A stretch of DNA of 64,000 nucleotides. Source: Planomonospora sp. ID67723. Its GTDB lineage: Bacteria > Actinomycetota > Actinomycetes > Streptosporangiales > Streptosporangiaceae. The DNA is taken from assembly GCF_015711605.1 (NCBI RefSeq), contig NZ_JABTEZ010000002.1, positions 1,798,001-1,862,000 on the forward strand, in the 5' to 3' direction. Shown here piece after piece: positions 8,060 through 16,464 of this stretch (positions are counted from its first letter, which is position 1; every line of letters begins with the position of its first letter). The notes under the pieces are model-generated. The model saw only the letters and a list, made by a program, of their open reading frames with translations. It had not been told where the DNA came from and made no database searches. Made by a program: the position numbers and the translations under genes.

Positions 8060-11032
8060 GTGGTGACGACAGATCGCGTCCAGGACGCGTGGCGGATGCG
8101 GGCATTGCATGCCACCGGCCTGCTGGAGGCGCAGGAGGTGCCGCTGCTGGATCGGGTGACCGGGCTGGCGGTGCGGCTGGTGGATGCGCCGGTGGCGATG
8201 GTGTCGCTGATCACCCGAGATCGGCAGGTCGTCATCAGCGCGGCCGGGTCCGCCGGTTCCGGGCCGGTCCGCGACAGCTCCTTGTCGCAGTCCATGTGCC
8301 GGCAGATCGTGGCGACCGATGCCCCGCTCGTGGTGGCTGACGCGCGCGCCGATGCGCGGTGGCACGCCATCGACGCCGTGGGCGAGGGGCGGGTGACGGC
8401 CTATGCCGGGACGCCGCTGCGCACCGACGCAGGCCAGGTGCTGGGCGCGCTGTGTGTGATCGATCCCGAACCCCGGCAGTGGAGCGCCGAGCAGCTGAGG
8501 CTTCTGGACGACCTTGCCGCGATGGTGGAGGCGGAGATCGCCGCCCGGCTGGCCCGGGCCCGGGCGCAGGCGCAGGAGGCGCGCATGCGCACGGTGCTGG
8601 ACCAGCGCGCGGACGCGTTCGTGTGCGTCGACGCCACCGCGACGGTGACGGGATGGGACGGCGCGGCCGAGCGGGTGTTCGGCTGGACGGAGGCCGAGGC
8701 CGTCGGGCGGCCGGCCGGGGAGGTGCTGGTTCCCGAGCGGATGCGGGAGACCCTGGAGGAGGACGTGCGCCGGGTGCTCGGACGCGGCGCGGCGGCGCCC
8801 GCCGAGCGCCTGGAGCTGACCGGGGCCGACCGCGACGGGCGCGAGTTCCCCGCTGAGCTGGTGGTGCGGGCCGCCGTCGAGCACGGCGAGCCGGTCCTGC
8901 ACGCCTTGTTGCACGTCGCCGACGGCGAGCGGGCGGGCGAAGTGCCGTTGCAGGATCGGCAGGTGTTCCTGCAGGCGCTGCTGGACAATCTGGAGGTCGG
9001 GGTGGCCGCCTGCGACAGCGAGGGGCGGATCGTGCTGTTCAACCAGCCGCTGCGCGAGGACCCCCACCTCCTGCACCAGCCGGAGCACGTGTGCGACCTG
9101 GCGCCTTACGAGCTGTTCGCCGTGGACGAGCAGGTGACGCTGGACTACGAGCCGACACCGCTGAACTGCGAGCAGACACCGCTGGCACGAGCACTGGCCG
9201 GTGAGACGATCGACGGCAGGCACTACGGGGTGCGCACCCCGGCCGGCCTGCGCCGCTACCTGGTCAACGGCCGGCCGATCGAGGCCCCCGACGGCCGCCG
9301 CCTGGGCGCGGTGGCCGTCGTGCACGACATCACCGAACAGCATCGTGCCGAGGTGCTGCGTGACGCCCAGCACGCCGTGGCCAAGGCGCTGGCCGAGGCC
9401 GTCTCCAGCAGGCAGGCCGCCACCGGCGCGGTCGCCGCGGTCACCGAGGCACTGGGCTGGACCTGCGGAGAATACTGGCAGGCCGACCCCGACGGTGACG
9501 GCATCACCCGCATCGGCTCCTGGAGCACGCCGGGTCGGGACGTGTCGGCCTTCACCAGCGATGAGGAGATCAGCTTCAGGCCGGGACAGGGGCTGGCCGG
9601 GCTGGCCTGGACCACCGGCCGTGCGGTGTGGATCCCCGACCTGACGGCCGATCCGCGCGACTTCGTGCGCAAGCCGGCCGCGCTGCGGTCGGGACTGCGT
9701 GCCGCCATCGCCCTGCCGGTGCGCAGCGGTGAGAAGGTGCTGGGGGTGCTGGGCTTCTACGCCGACACCGTCCAGGAACCCGACGATGAGCTGGTCGACC
9801 TGCTCGACGGCGTCTGCGCGCACGTGGGCCGCTACACGGAGCGCCGCCGCGCCGAAGAGCTCGCCATGGCCCTGGCCGAGAGCCGCCGGCGCCTCGACCA
9901 GGTCGTCGCCCAGCTCAACGACGATGTGTGGAGCGTCGAGATCACCGCTGAAGGCGAGGCCCGGCCGGTGTATCTCAGCTCCACCGAGGGCGGCGTGGTC
10001 GGCGACCGGGTATCGGTCGGCAGCGGCGACATGATCGCCGTCATGGCCGATTACGTCCACCCCGACGACCGCAAGGCCTACATGGACTTCTGCACCACCC
10101 TCGTGAACGGCGCGCCGGCGCAGATCGAATGCCGCTTCGTCGACCTGCAGGGCGCCATGCGATGGATCTGGATCCGGGGAAGGCCACGCCGCGAAGGCGC
10201 GCGGTTGTTCGTCGACGGCGTCTCCACCGACATGACCGACCGCCGCCGCATGGAAGAGGAGCGTGAGCGCCTCCTCGCTCGGGAACAGCGGCAGGTACGG
10301 CGGCTGCGTGAGCTGGACGCGATGAAGGACGAGTTGATGGCGCTGGTCACCCACGAGCTGCGCAATCCCGTCAGCGCCATCCGCGGCTATGCCGAGATGC
10401 TGGCCGACGATGCGGACCTGACCGACGCCCAGCAGATGTTCGTCGACGTCATCGACCGCAAAAGCGCCCATCTGCAGCGCCTGGTCGACGACCTGCTGGA
10501 GCTGGCCCGCCTGGACGCCGGGCACATCGCCATCGATCTGCGGCTGGTCCACGTGACCCGGCTGGTGGGCCAGGCCGTCGACGACCACCGGCCCGCCGCC
10601 AAGGCCAAGAAGATCGATGTCATCACCGACCTGCCCGCCCGGCTGGCCGTCCACGCCGACCCGGTGCGGCTGCGCCAGGTGCTGGACAACCTGCTGTCGA
10701 ACGCGATCAAGTACACCCCCGAAGGCGGCACCGTCACCGTCACCGCCGCGTCCGCCGACCGCGACGGCGGGGGCGGGGGCGGCGACGGCGTCACCATCAC
10801 CGTCGCCGACACCGGCATCGGCATCCCGGCGGAGCAGTACGGGCAGCTGTTCTCCCGGTTCTTCCGCGCCTCCACCGCCAAGGAGGCCGGGATCAAGGGC
10901 ACCGGCCTGGGGCTGGCCATCACCCGCTCGATCGTCACCGCGCACGGCGGCACCGTCACCGCCGCGCCCCGTGACGGCGGCGGCACCGTCTTCACCGTGC
11001 GCCTGCCGGTGGATCCGCCGACGCAGAGCTGA
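8060..11032 (+). CDS. Multi-sensor histidine kinase (GAF-PAS-PAS-GAF-PAS-HisKA-HATPase)
   Basis: About 990 residues, without transmembrane segments, so a cytosolic sensor. Order: GAF (about 25-160); PAS with V-T-G-W-D-G-A-A-E-R-V-F-G-W (about 195-215); a second PAS-like region ending V-A-V-V-H-D-I-T-E-Q; a second GAF (about 445-600); a PAS/PAC near 620-735; HisKA with V-T-H-E-L-R-N-P (phospho-His, about 770); HATPase N box L-D-N-L-L-S-N-A-I-K-Y, G1 D-T-G-I-G-I and G2 G-T-G-L-G-L-A-I. The tandem GTG at 8060/8063 follows AGGGGGAT at the right distance and is chosen over GTG 8027. No response regulator is encoded in the same orientation next to it, so its partner is unknown. Confidence 0.93.
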   Translation: MVTTDRVQDAWRMRALHATGLLEAQEVPLLDRVTGLAVRLVDAPVAMVSLITRDRQVVISAAGSAGSGPVRDSSLSQSMCRQIVATDAPLVVADARADARWHAIDAVGEGRVTAYAGTPLRTDAGQVLGALCVIDPEPRQWSAEQLRLLDDLAAMVEAEIAARLARARAQAQEARMRTVLDQRADAFVCVDATATVTGWDGAAERVFGWTEAEAVGRPAGEVLVPERMRETLEEDVRRVLGRGAAAPAERLELTGADRDGREFPAELVVRAAVEHGEPVLHALLHVADGERAGEVPLQDRQVFLQALLDNLEVGVAACDSEGRIVLFNQPLREDPHLLHQPEHVCDLAPYELFAVDEQVTLDYEPTPLNCEQTPLARALAGETIDGRHYGVRTPAGLRRYLVNGRPIEAPDGRRLGAVAVVHDITEQHRAEVLRDAQHAVAKALAEAVSSRQAATGAVAAVTEALGWTCGEYWQADPDGDGITRIGSWSTPGRDVSAFTSDEEISFRPGQGLAGLAWTTGRAVWIPDLTADPRDFVRKPAALRSGLRAAIALPVRSGEKVLGVLGFYADTVQEPDDELVDLLDGVCAHVGRYTERRRAEELAMALAESRRRLDQVVAQLNDDVWSVEITAEGEARPVYLSSTEGGVVGDRVSVGSGDMIAVMADYVHPDDRKAYMDFCTTLVNGAPAQIECRFVDLQGAMRWIWIRGRPRREGARLFVDGVSTDMTDRRRMEEERERLLAREQRQVRRLRELDAMKDELMALVTHELRNPVSAIRGYAEMLADDADLTDAQQMFVDVIDRKSAHLQRLVDDLLELARLDAGHIAIDLRLVHVTRLVGQAVDDHRPAAKAKKIDVITDLPARLAVHADPVRLRQVLDNLLSNAIKYTPEGGTVTVTAASADRDGGGGGGDGVTITVADTGIGIPAEQYGQLFSRFFRASTAKEAGIKGTGLGLAITRSIVTAHGGTVTAAPRDGGGTVFTVRLPVDPPTQS

Positions 11033-11041
11033 ACGGACCCG

Positions 11042-11078
11042 CCGGCCGACGCCGGGGCGGCCCCGACGCCGCGGCCGG
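11042..11078. terminator. Probable terminator between convergent kinase and regulator genes
   Basis: Nested inverted repeats: CCGGCCG (11042-11048) pairs with CGGCCGG (11072-11078), and inside it CGGGG-CGG-CCCCG (11053-11065). They lie 10 bases after the kinase stop. Confidence 0.55.
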
Positions 11079-11121
11079 CCCGTGCGGCGCTGCCCGGTGC
11101 CCGGGGTCCGCCCCCGGGACG

Positions 11122-11763
11122 CTAACCGGTGTGCTCCATGTGGCCGGCGCTCCACGCCCATGCCGCGATGCCGACGCGATTGGCCGTGCGGGTCTTGCGC
11201 TGGATGTTGGCGATGTGTGTCTTGACCGTACCGGGGCTGATCATCAGTTCGGCGGCGATGTCGGCGTTCGTCCCGCCGCGCGCCACGAGCCGGGCGATCT
11301 CCAGCTCCCGGCCGGTCAGCGGCTCGGCGGGCGGCCGGCCGGAGGCTGCGGGGACGCGCAGGTGACGCAGGAGCCGGACAGTGATCTGCGGGCTGATCAG
11401 CGTGTCGCCGGCCATGGCCGCGCGGACCGCCTCAACGAGCAGCACAGGCCCCGACCGCTTCAACAGGAACCCGCAGGCGCCGTTGCGCAGCGCCGTATGG
11501 ACGTACTCGTCGAGGTCGAAGGTGGTCACCACGATCACCCGGGTCTCGGCCGCCAGAAGTCTGGTGACCTCCAGCCCGTCCAGGCGCGGCATTCGGATGT
11601 CGGCGAGCACCACGTCGGGGCGCAGGTGGCGGGCTTGTTCGAGCGCGCTTCGCCCGTCGGCGGCCTCGGCCACGACGGTCATGTCGGGCTGGGAGTCGAG
11701 GATGAGCCGAAAGCCGATCCGCACGTCCTCCTGGTCGTCGGCGATGAGGATCCGCGTGGTCAT
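11122..11763 (-). CDS. LuxR/NarL-type response regulator
   Basis: 213 residues. Receiver domain: acidic pair D-D-Q-E-D near residue 9, phospho-Asp in P-D-V-V-L-A-D-I-R-M-P near 55, V-T-T-F-D at 82-86 and K in L-L-K-R-S near 105. C-terminal LuxR helix-turn-helix L-T-G-R-E-L-E-I-A-R-L-V-A-R-G ... I-S-P-G-T-V-K-T-H-I-A-N-I. The ATG at 11763 has GGAGG 6-7 nt upstream. It lies 76 bases downstream of the sensor kinase gene at 11840-12892 on the same strand and is its obvious partner. Likely target: the paired repeats at 12927-12986. Confidence 0.94.
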   Translation of the reverse strand: MTTRILIADDQEDVRIGFRLILDSQPDMTVVAEAADGRSALEQARHLRPDVVLADIRMPRLDGLEVTRLLAAETRVIVVTTFDLDEYVHTALRNGACGFLLKRSGPVLLVEAVRAAMAGDTLISPQITVRLLRHLRVPAASGRPPAEPLTGRELEIARLVARGGTNADIAAELMISPGTVKTHIANIQRKTRTANRVGIAAWAWSAGHMEHTG

Positions 11764-11839
11764 GTCACCCTCCAGAGGGCCGGGGCCGGCGCGGCCGTGT
11801 CTTTGCGGGGAGAGCCGGAGGGGACGGGGTCCGGGGCCG

Positions 11840-12892
11840 TCACCGCGTGACCTCGGAGGCATCCGCGGCTTCGGGAGCCTGAGCGGGCAGCAGGGCGGTG
11901 ACATGCCATCCGGCCCGGGTGGGGCCCGACGAGAGCGAGCCGCCCAGCATGCCGGCCCGCTCGGCAAGCCCGGCCAGCCCGAACCCGCCTCTGCCGGCGG
12001 ATTCGGAACGCCCGCCACCGTCGTCGGCGACCCGCACCCGTACCGCCCGCCCTTCCGCGGTGACCTCGACCTCGACGAAAGTCGCCTGTCCGGCATGCCT
12101 GCGCACGTTGGTGAGCGCCTCGGTCACCACGCGGTAGACCGTGGCGGATGTCTCGCGGGACAGGTCGAGGCCGGGATCGACCCTGAGGCTCACCGGTGGT
12201 GAGAATCCGTCGACCAGCCCTTCCAGGCCCTCGACGCCCGGCAGCCGGCGGTCGAGGCCGGCGTCCGGTCGATCGTGGAGCATCTCCACGGTCCTGTCCA
12301 TGGAGGCCAGCGCCCGCAGGCCGGCCTCCTCGATGCGCCGCAGCGCGTCGGCCACCGCGGGGGGCAGCGGGCCGGGCACCATGCGAGCGGCCTGGGCCTG
12401 GACGAGCATCCCGCTGACGTCGTGGGCGACGTAGTCGTGCAGGTCGCGGGCGAGTGCGAGGCGCTGCGCCCGTTTGGCCTCGGTCACCGCGCGGCTCCGG
12501 GCCGTGTCCAGTGAGCGTGTGTACAGGCCCATCGCGGCGGCCGCGATCGCCAGGAGAGACCAGCCCGCGCAGCCGGTGACCATGAGCGACGGCTCGCCCG
12601 GCCACAGGACGCGCATGAGCACCAAGGCGACCGCGGCGCCCGGCAGCCCCGCCGCCGCGATCGCCCGGCGGCCCGGCACGCACCGGGCCGCCCGCAGGAC
12701 CAGCACGAGCAGCGCCAGCACCTCGACCATCAGCCACGCCACGCCGGCGGCCTGCCGTCCGAGCGGCGGGTGAACGGCGGTGACGACCAGGGACACCGCA
12801 CCGGCCGTCCCCGCCGCCTGGGCGAGGGGCACCCGCGGCACGAAAGCCGCGACCATCGCACCCAGCGCCGCGAGAGCCGCGATCACGTCCAT
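11840..12892 (-). CDS. Two-component sensor histidine kinase (HisKA_3/NarL type)
   Basis: 350 residues. The N-terminal 130 residues carry four or five hydrophobic segments (V-I-A-A-L-A-A-L-G-A-M-V-A, L-M-V-E-V-L-A-L-L-V-L-V-L and others), a membrane sensor with little extracellular sequence, as in DesK-like kinases. The phospho-acceptor segment is A-R-D-L-H-D-Y-V-A-H-D-V-S. The C-terminal ATPase has T-E-A-L-T-N-V-R-R-H-A (N box) and G-G-F-G-L-A-G-L-A-E-R-A (G2). It is the first gene of the kinase-regulator pair and is divergent from the membrane protein gene at 13022. The ATG at 12892 begins the sequence MDVIAALAALG. Confidence 0.93.
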   Translation of the reverse strand: MDVIAALAALGAMVAAFVPRVPLAQAAGTAGAVSLVVTAVHPPLGRQAAGVAWLMVEVLALLVLVLRAARCVPGRRAIAAAGLPGAAVALVLMRVLWPGEPSLMVTGCAGWSLLAIAAAAMGLYTRSLDTARSRAVTEAKRAQRLALARDLHDYVAHDVSGMLVQAQAARMVPGPLPPAVADALRRIEEAGLRALASMDRTVEMLHDRPDAGLDRRLPGVEGLEGLVDGFSPPVSLRVDPGLDLSRETSATVYRVVTEALTNVRRHAGQATFVEVEVTAEGRAVRVRVADDGGGRSESAGRGGFGLAGLAERAGMLGGSLSSGPTRAGWHVTALLPAQAPEAADASEVTR

Positions 12893-12926
12893 GCGATGGA
12901 CTCTAGGGGGAAGCGCCCGCGGGTGG

Positions 12927-12986
12927 ATCCGCCGAACGGCCGATCGGGCGGGGCGGCGGCCGTACCGGATCCGCCGGACGGCGGAT
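12927..12986. promoter_or_regulatory. Paired inverted repeats, probable response-regulator sites
   Basis: ATCCGCCG-AA-CGGCCGAT at 12927-12944 (one mismatch between arms) and ATCCGCCG-GA-CGGCGGAT at 12969-12986 (perfect) are two copies of the same 8-2-8 palindrome with centres 42 bp apart, four helical turns. They occupy the 129-bp divergent promoter between the sensor kinase and the membrane protein gene. This fits dimer sites for the NarL-type regulator encoded at 11122. Confidence 0.7.
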
Positions 12987-13021
12987 AGGCCGCAGGCCCG
13001 CCCCCGGCCAGGCTGGTCGCC

Positions 13022-14095
13022 ATGGACACGACAATCACCCAGGAGAAGGCCCGGTGGGCGCGGCGGGAGCGGTGGGCCCGGTGGGCGGCGCCCGCGGCGG
13101 GCGTGTGGTCGCTCGGGTACGGCGCGCTCGGACTCTGGTGGTCGCGTGGAGGGCCCGGCTTCCCCTTCGGGGAAGGCGACGTCCCCGACGCGCGGGCGGA
13201 ATCGTTCCTCGGCTCGGCGACCGCGGCGGGAACCGCTCCCGTCATCGCGGTCCTCGGAGCCGGGGGCGCGCTGCTGGCACCGCTGCTCGCTCTGGTACGG
13301 CCGCGCGGCGTGCTTCGCGCCCTGGCACTCGTCTCCGCGTGGAGCGCCGCCTTCACGCTGGTCGCACTCGTTCCCGACGCACGGGTTCTGCTCGCGCTGG
13401 CCTACGCGCCGATCTTCCTGGCCGGGGCGCCGTGGGGCTGGCCCGATGCGGACTACTTCGAGGTCGCGCTGCCGTGGCCGGTGCTGAACCTGCTGGTCTG
13501 CCTGGCCGGCGGAGTGCTGTGGGGAGCCGCGGCGCTGGCGTTCCAGCGGCGCACCCGTGGCGCCTGCGAGAGCTGCGGCCGGGTGGAGGGCCGGGCCCCC
13601 GGATGGGCGAGCCCTGCCTCGGCGGAGCGGTGGGGCCGCCGGGCGGCGTACGTCGCCTTCGCCGTGCCGCTGTTCTACGCCGTGGTGCGGTGGGCGTGGG
13701 CGCTGGGGATCCCGTTGCTGCTCTCCGAGCGGGACCTCGACGGGCTCCACCGAAGCGGGCTGGTCTGGGCGGGTGCGGCGCTGGCGACGCTGGCGGCGAT
13801 CGGAGGGGTTCTCGCACTCGGGCTGACGCAGCGCTGGGGGGAGATCTGGCCGCGCTGGGTGGTGGGGCTGGCCGGCAGGCGTGTGCCCCCCGCCTTCCCC
13901 GTCGTCTTCGCCTCGCTGGTCACGGCCGTGCTGGCGTCGGCCGGTGCCACGGCGGTGCGCATCACGGACTGGAGCGACCCGGCCGCCTGGCTGCTCAGCC
14001 CGATGGCGTACTGGCCCCTGTGGGCCGTCGCGCTCGGCGTCGCCACGCTGGGCTATCACCTGCGCAGGCGGGGGAGGTGCCGCCGGTGCGGATAG
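13022..14095 (+). CDS. Polytopic membrane protein of unknown function
   Basis: 357 residues with about eight hydrophobic segments, including V-I-A-V-L-G-A-G-G-A-L-L-A-P-L-L-A-L-V and L-L-A-L-A-Y-A-P-I-F-L-A-G. In the middle a cytosolic-looking C-E-S-C-G-R segment, and at the very C-terminus R-C-R-R-C-G, carry paired cysteines. I do not recognise the family. Its promoter holds the paired repeats shared with the divergent two-component system, so it is probably that system's main target. The ATG at 13022 lacks a strong ribosome site. Confidence 0.75.
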   Translation: MDTTITQEKARWARRERWARWAAPAAGVWSLGYGALGLWWSRGGPGFPFGEGDVPDARAESFLGSATAAGTAPVIAVLGAGGALLAPLLALVRPRGVLRALALVSAWSAAFTLVALVPDARVLLALAYAPIFLAGAPWGWPDADYFEVALPWPVLNLLVCLAGGVLWGAAALAFQRRTRGACESCGRVEGRAPGWASPASAERWGRRAAYVAFAVPLFYAVVRWAWALGIPLLLSERDLDGLHRSGLVWAGAALATLAAIGGVLALGLTQRWGEIWPRWVVGLAGRRVPPAFPVVFASLVTAVLASAGATAVRITDWSDPAAWLLSPMAYWPLWAVALGVATLGYHLRRRGRCRRCG

Positions 14096-14139
14096 CCTCC
14101 GCCCGCCGTCCGGACGTCCGCGGTGACGCGCCGGTGGGT

Positions 14140-15321
14140 CTACTGCATGATCAGCACTCGGGCCAGGCCGATCACGGCGGCGACGGCGATGAACCAGGCG
14201 GTGTTGAGTTTGGTGCGCCACTGCAGGAGAAGCGCGAGTACGGCCAGGCCGACGGTGAGCGGATCCACGAACGCCTCGCCCGCCAGCTCGATCGTCACCC
14301 CCGCCATCAAGGCCAGCGCGGTGGCGTTGACCCCGTCGAGGAACGCCGACGACCAGGCCCGGTCACGGATGCGGTCGACGACCCGGGTGAGCAGGCCGAC
14401 GAACACGAACGACGGTGCGAAGATCCCTACCGTGGCCAGCACGGCACCCGGAAGCCCGGCGACCACATAGCCGATGAAAGTGGCGGTGGTGAAGACCGGC
14501 CCGGGGGTGACCTGGCCGATGGAGATCGCGTCGAGCAACTGGTCTCCGGTGATCCAGCCGAGCCGTTCGACGAAGTCGCCCTCCAGGAACGCCAGGAGCA
14601 CGTAGCCGCTGCCGTAGAGCACCGATCCGATCTTCAGGAAGTTCAGGAAGAGCTGGGTCAGCTGGCCGCCCGTGGGATCGGGGAAGCGCGGATCGCCCAG
14701 GAGCGGCAGGAACAGGGCGGGCGCCCCGCCCCGGGGAAGCCAGCTCTCCCCGGTGCGCACCGCCATGACCAGGAGCCCCCCGGCCGCCAGCACGAGCAGC
14801 TCGTCGACTCCGAGCAGGTAGGCCGCCAGCGCCGCCGCCGCGACCAGGCCGGTCAGCCGGCCTTTGACCGCGGTCTTCAGCAGTCCGGCCAGCGCCCAGA
14901 CGACGATCGCCACGACCACGGGCTTGATCCCGTACAGCAGGCCTTCGGCGGCGGGCGTCCGGCCGTAGCGCGTGTACGCCCACGCCAGGGCCAGCACGAT
15001 GGCGAACGCGGGCAGGATGAAGCACACCCCCGCCGCGATCAGCCCGCGCCACCGGGCGCGTTCGTGGCCGAGGTGGATGGCCAGTTCGGTGGAGTTCGGT
15101 CCCGGGATCAGGTTGGTGGCGCCCATGAGGTCGACGAACCGTTCGTCGGAGACCCAGCCGCGCCGCCGTACCAGCTCGTCGCGCATCATCGCGGTGTGCG
15201 CCGCGGGCCCGCCGAAGCCGATCACGCCCAGCTTGAGGAAGATCCCGATCACCTCGGCCAGTGCCCTGCCCGGACGCGCGCCGCGATCCTCCTCGCGTGC
15301 TCCGCCGTACGAGCCGCCCAT
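14140..15321 (-). CDS. chrA: Chromate transporter family protein (ChrA), two-domain form
   Basis: About 393 residues with two homologous halves. The signature P-G-P-x-x-T appears as I-P-G-P-N-S-T-E-L-A-I in the first half and as V-T-P-G-P-V-F-T-T-A-T in the second, each preceded by an F-G-G-P or Y-G-S-G motif. This is the long-chain CHR family of inner-membrane transporters; some export chromate, but others transport unknown anions. The ATG at 15321 (MGGSYGGAREEDRG) is preferred over the upstream in-frame ATG because GGAGG lies 6 nt before it. It is transcribed alone, convergent with the membrane protein gene. Confidence 0.88.
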   Translation of the reverse strand: MGGSYGGAREEDRGARPGRALAEVIGIFLKLGVIGFGGPAAHTAMMRDELVRRRGWVSDERFVDLMGATNLIPGPNSTELAIHLGHERARWRGLIAAGVCFILPAFAIVLALAWAYTRYGRTPAAEGLLYGIKPVVVAIVVWALAGLLKTAVKGRLTGLVAAAALAAYLLGVDELLVLAAGGLLVMAVRTGESWLPRGGAPALFLPLLGDPRFPDPTGGQLTQLFLNFLKIGSVLYGSGYVLLAFLEGDFVERLGWITGDQLLDAISIGQVTPGPVFTTATFIGYVVAGLPGAVLATVGIFAPSFVFVGLLTRVVDRIRDRAWSSAFLDGVNATALALMAGVTIELAGEAFVDPLTVGLAVLALLLQWRTKLNTAWFIAVAAVIGLARVLIMQ

Positions 15322-15639
15322 CCGTGACCTCCAGCCGAATCCGTCAGGTGAGGCATTGTCGACCAGCCCGTTGAACGCGAGGTGAACGCCGGGGGCGGCG
15401 ACGATGACCGCCGCCGATCGCATCACCCGATGGCCCGGGTGAGCGGCACGGCCCCAGTGGCGATCAGCAGGTGGCGATCAGCAGGTGGCGATCAGCAGGT
15501 GGCGATCAGCAGCCCGGACGACGCTATCAGCGGATTCGCGCGAAGCCGCCTTCGCACAACCGCGCCGAGAGGCCGCCGGAGGCCCCGATGAAAGCTCGGA
15601 GCCTCCACGCTGACGACCCCGGCCGTCCCCGCGGGCTCG
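15322..15639. other. Intergenic region upstream of chrA
   Basis: About 320 bases with no supported gene. It contains the 4 x 14-bp tandem repeat at 15457-15512 and, presumably, the chrA promoter. No clear promoter boxes or RNA structure seen. Confidence 0.5.
15457..15512. repeat. Tandem repeat, four exact copies of 14 bp
   Basis: GTGGCGATCAGCAG is repeated four times without change or gap (15457, 15471, 15485, 15499). It lies 136 bases upstream of the chrA start codon and is noncoding as far as I can tell. The unit is too short and contiguous for CRISPR. It may be a slippage-prone minisatellite. Confidence 0.9.
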
Positions 15640-16248
15640 TTACGACGATTCCCCGCCGGGTTCGCCTCCGTCGCGCACGCGGGTTCCGGGGTGACCGGCC
15701 CGGACGCCCACCGCCGCGAGGCTGACCGTCCGGTCGATTCGGCGCCGCCTGGTCTCCGGTCTTTTCGCCGCCGCCACCCACTCCAGGATGAGCCGTTTCG
15801 AGGACGGCGGGAAACTCTGGAAGTTCGTGCGGGCGGCCTCGTTCCGATCGAGTGATTCCCGCAGGTCATCGGGTACGGTCGCGCTCTCCGCGTCCGGCAG
15901 GACCTGCCAGGTCCCGTTGGCCTTGGCCAGCTCGATCGATGCGTGGCCGTGCTCGGTCATCAGACCCTGCTCGATCATCTGCGCGGCGCGCCGCCGGTTC
16001 ACCCCGCTCCACCTGCTGCGCGGGTTGCGCGGGGTGAAGCGGAGTTGGGAGCTGTCGGCATCGCGTTTGCGCGCTTGGCTGTCGATCCATCCGTAGCACA
16101 GCGCGTGCTCGATCGCCTCGTGATACCGCAGGCTCGGCGTGCCGCTGTCCTTGTGATGGATGACCAGCCATACCTCCTTCTCGGACCGGCAGTTGCGTGC
16201 CAGCCACGCACGCCAGTCGGCGGTGGTGCTCGCGAAAAGGGTGTTCAC
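15640..16248 (-). CDS. YdeI/OmpD-associated family protein
   Basis: 202 residues. The N-terminal part D-W-R-A-W-L-A-R-N ... E-V-W-L-V-I-H-H-K and E-H-A-L-C-Y-G-W-I-D-S-Q-A-R-K, followed by F-T-P-R-N-P-R-S-R-W-S-G-V-N, is typical of the bacteriocin-protection/YdeI family. The C-terminal F-P-P-S-S-K-R-L-I-L-E-W-V-A-A-A-K-R-P-E segment is the usual end. Molecular function is not established. The GTG start overlaps the TGA of the small upstream frame (GTGA), so the two are translationally coupled. Confidence 0.85.
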   Translation of the reverse strand: MNTLFASTTADWRAWLARNCRSEKEVWLVIHHKDSGTPSLRYHEAIEHALCYGWIDSQARKRDADSSQLRFTPRNPRSRWSGVNRRRAAQMIEQGLMTEHGHASIELAKANGTWQVLPDAESATVPDDLRESLDRNEAARTNFQSFPPSSKRLILEWVAAAKRPETRRRRIDRTVSLAAVGVRAGHPGTRVRDGGEPGGESS

Positions 16249-16376
16249 GCCCCCGCCTCCGTCCGGCCGTGCGCGGCGAACCGGCTGTCGACGACGCCGG
16301 GCACCTCGGTGCGCCGGCTCCGGGCGGCCGTGAGGCCGCCGGCGAAGAAGCTGACGGTGGTGAGTCCTCGCAACAT
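16245..16376 (-). pseudogene. VOC/glyoxalase-family remnant (43 codons)
   Basis: A short frame with GGAAGG before its ATG encodes MLRGLTTVSFFAGGLTAARS, which closely matches the usual N-terminus of actinobacterial VOC (glyoxalase/dioxygenase-fold) proteins, then runs into R-R-T-E-V-P-G-V-V-D-S-R-F-A-A-H-G and stops. A full VOC protein is about 120-140 residues, so most of the gene appears deleted. The start region and the coupling to the next gene survive. VOC genes are common partners of WYL regulators such as the divergent gene at 16465. The remnant interpretation rests on about 20 residues. Confidence 0.55.
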
Positions 16377-16422
16377 CGGGGCTTCCTTCCTTCGGTCGGT
16401 GACAGCCACCATTCTCCGGTCT

Positions 16423-16447
16423 AAAGTGCTCATCAACTGATCACTTT
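16423..16447. promoter_or_regulatory. Operator-like inverted repeat before the WYL regulator
   Basis: AAAGTG-c-TCA, a 5-base spacer, then TGA-t-CACTTT form a 25-bp palindrome (one mismatch in each arm) in the 88-bp divergent promoter between the VOC remnant and the WYL regulator gene. It is much more A+T-rich than its surroundings. Probable autoregulatory site. Confidence 0.65.
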
Positions 16448-16464
16448 GTTGGAGAGCTGAAAGC

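Noticed and set aside
7718-11161. Very long minus-strand open frame continuing upstream of the hypothetical gene (about 1,100 extra codons)
   Set aside because: It is antisense to the histidine kinase, has low-complexity Gly/Val/Asp-rich composition and no domain; only the part below 7717 looks like a gene.
15457-15512. CRISPR-like repeat
   Set aside because: Units are 14 bp and contiguous, with no spacers and no cas genes.
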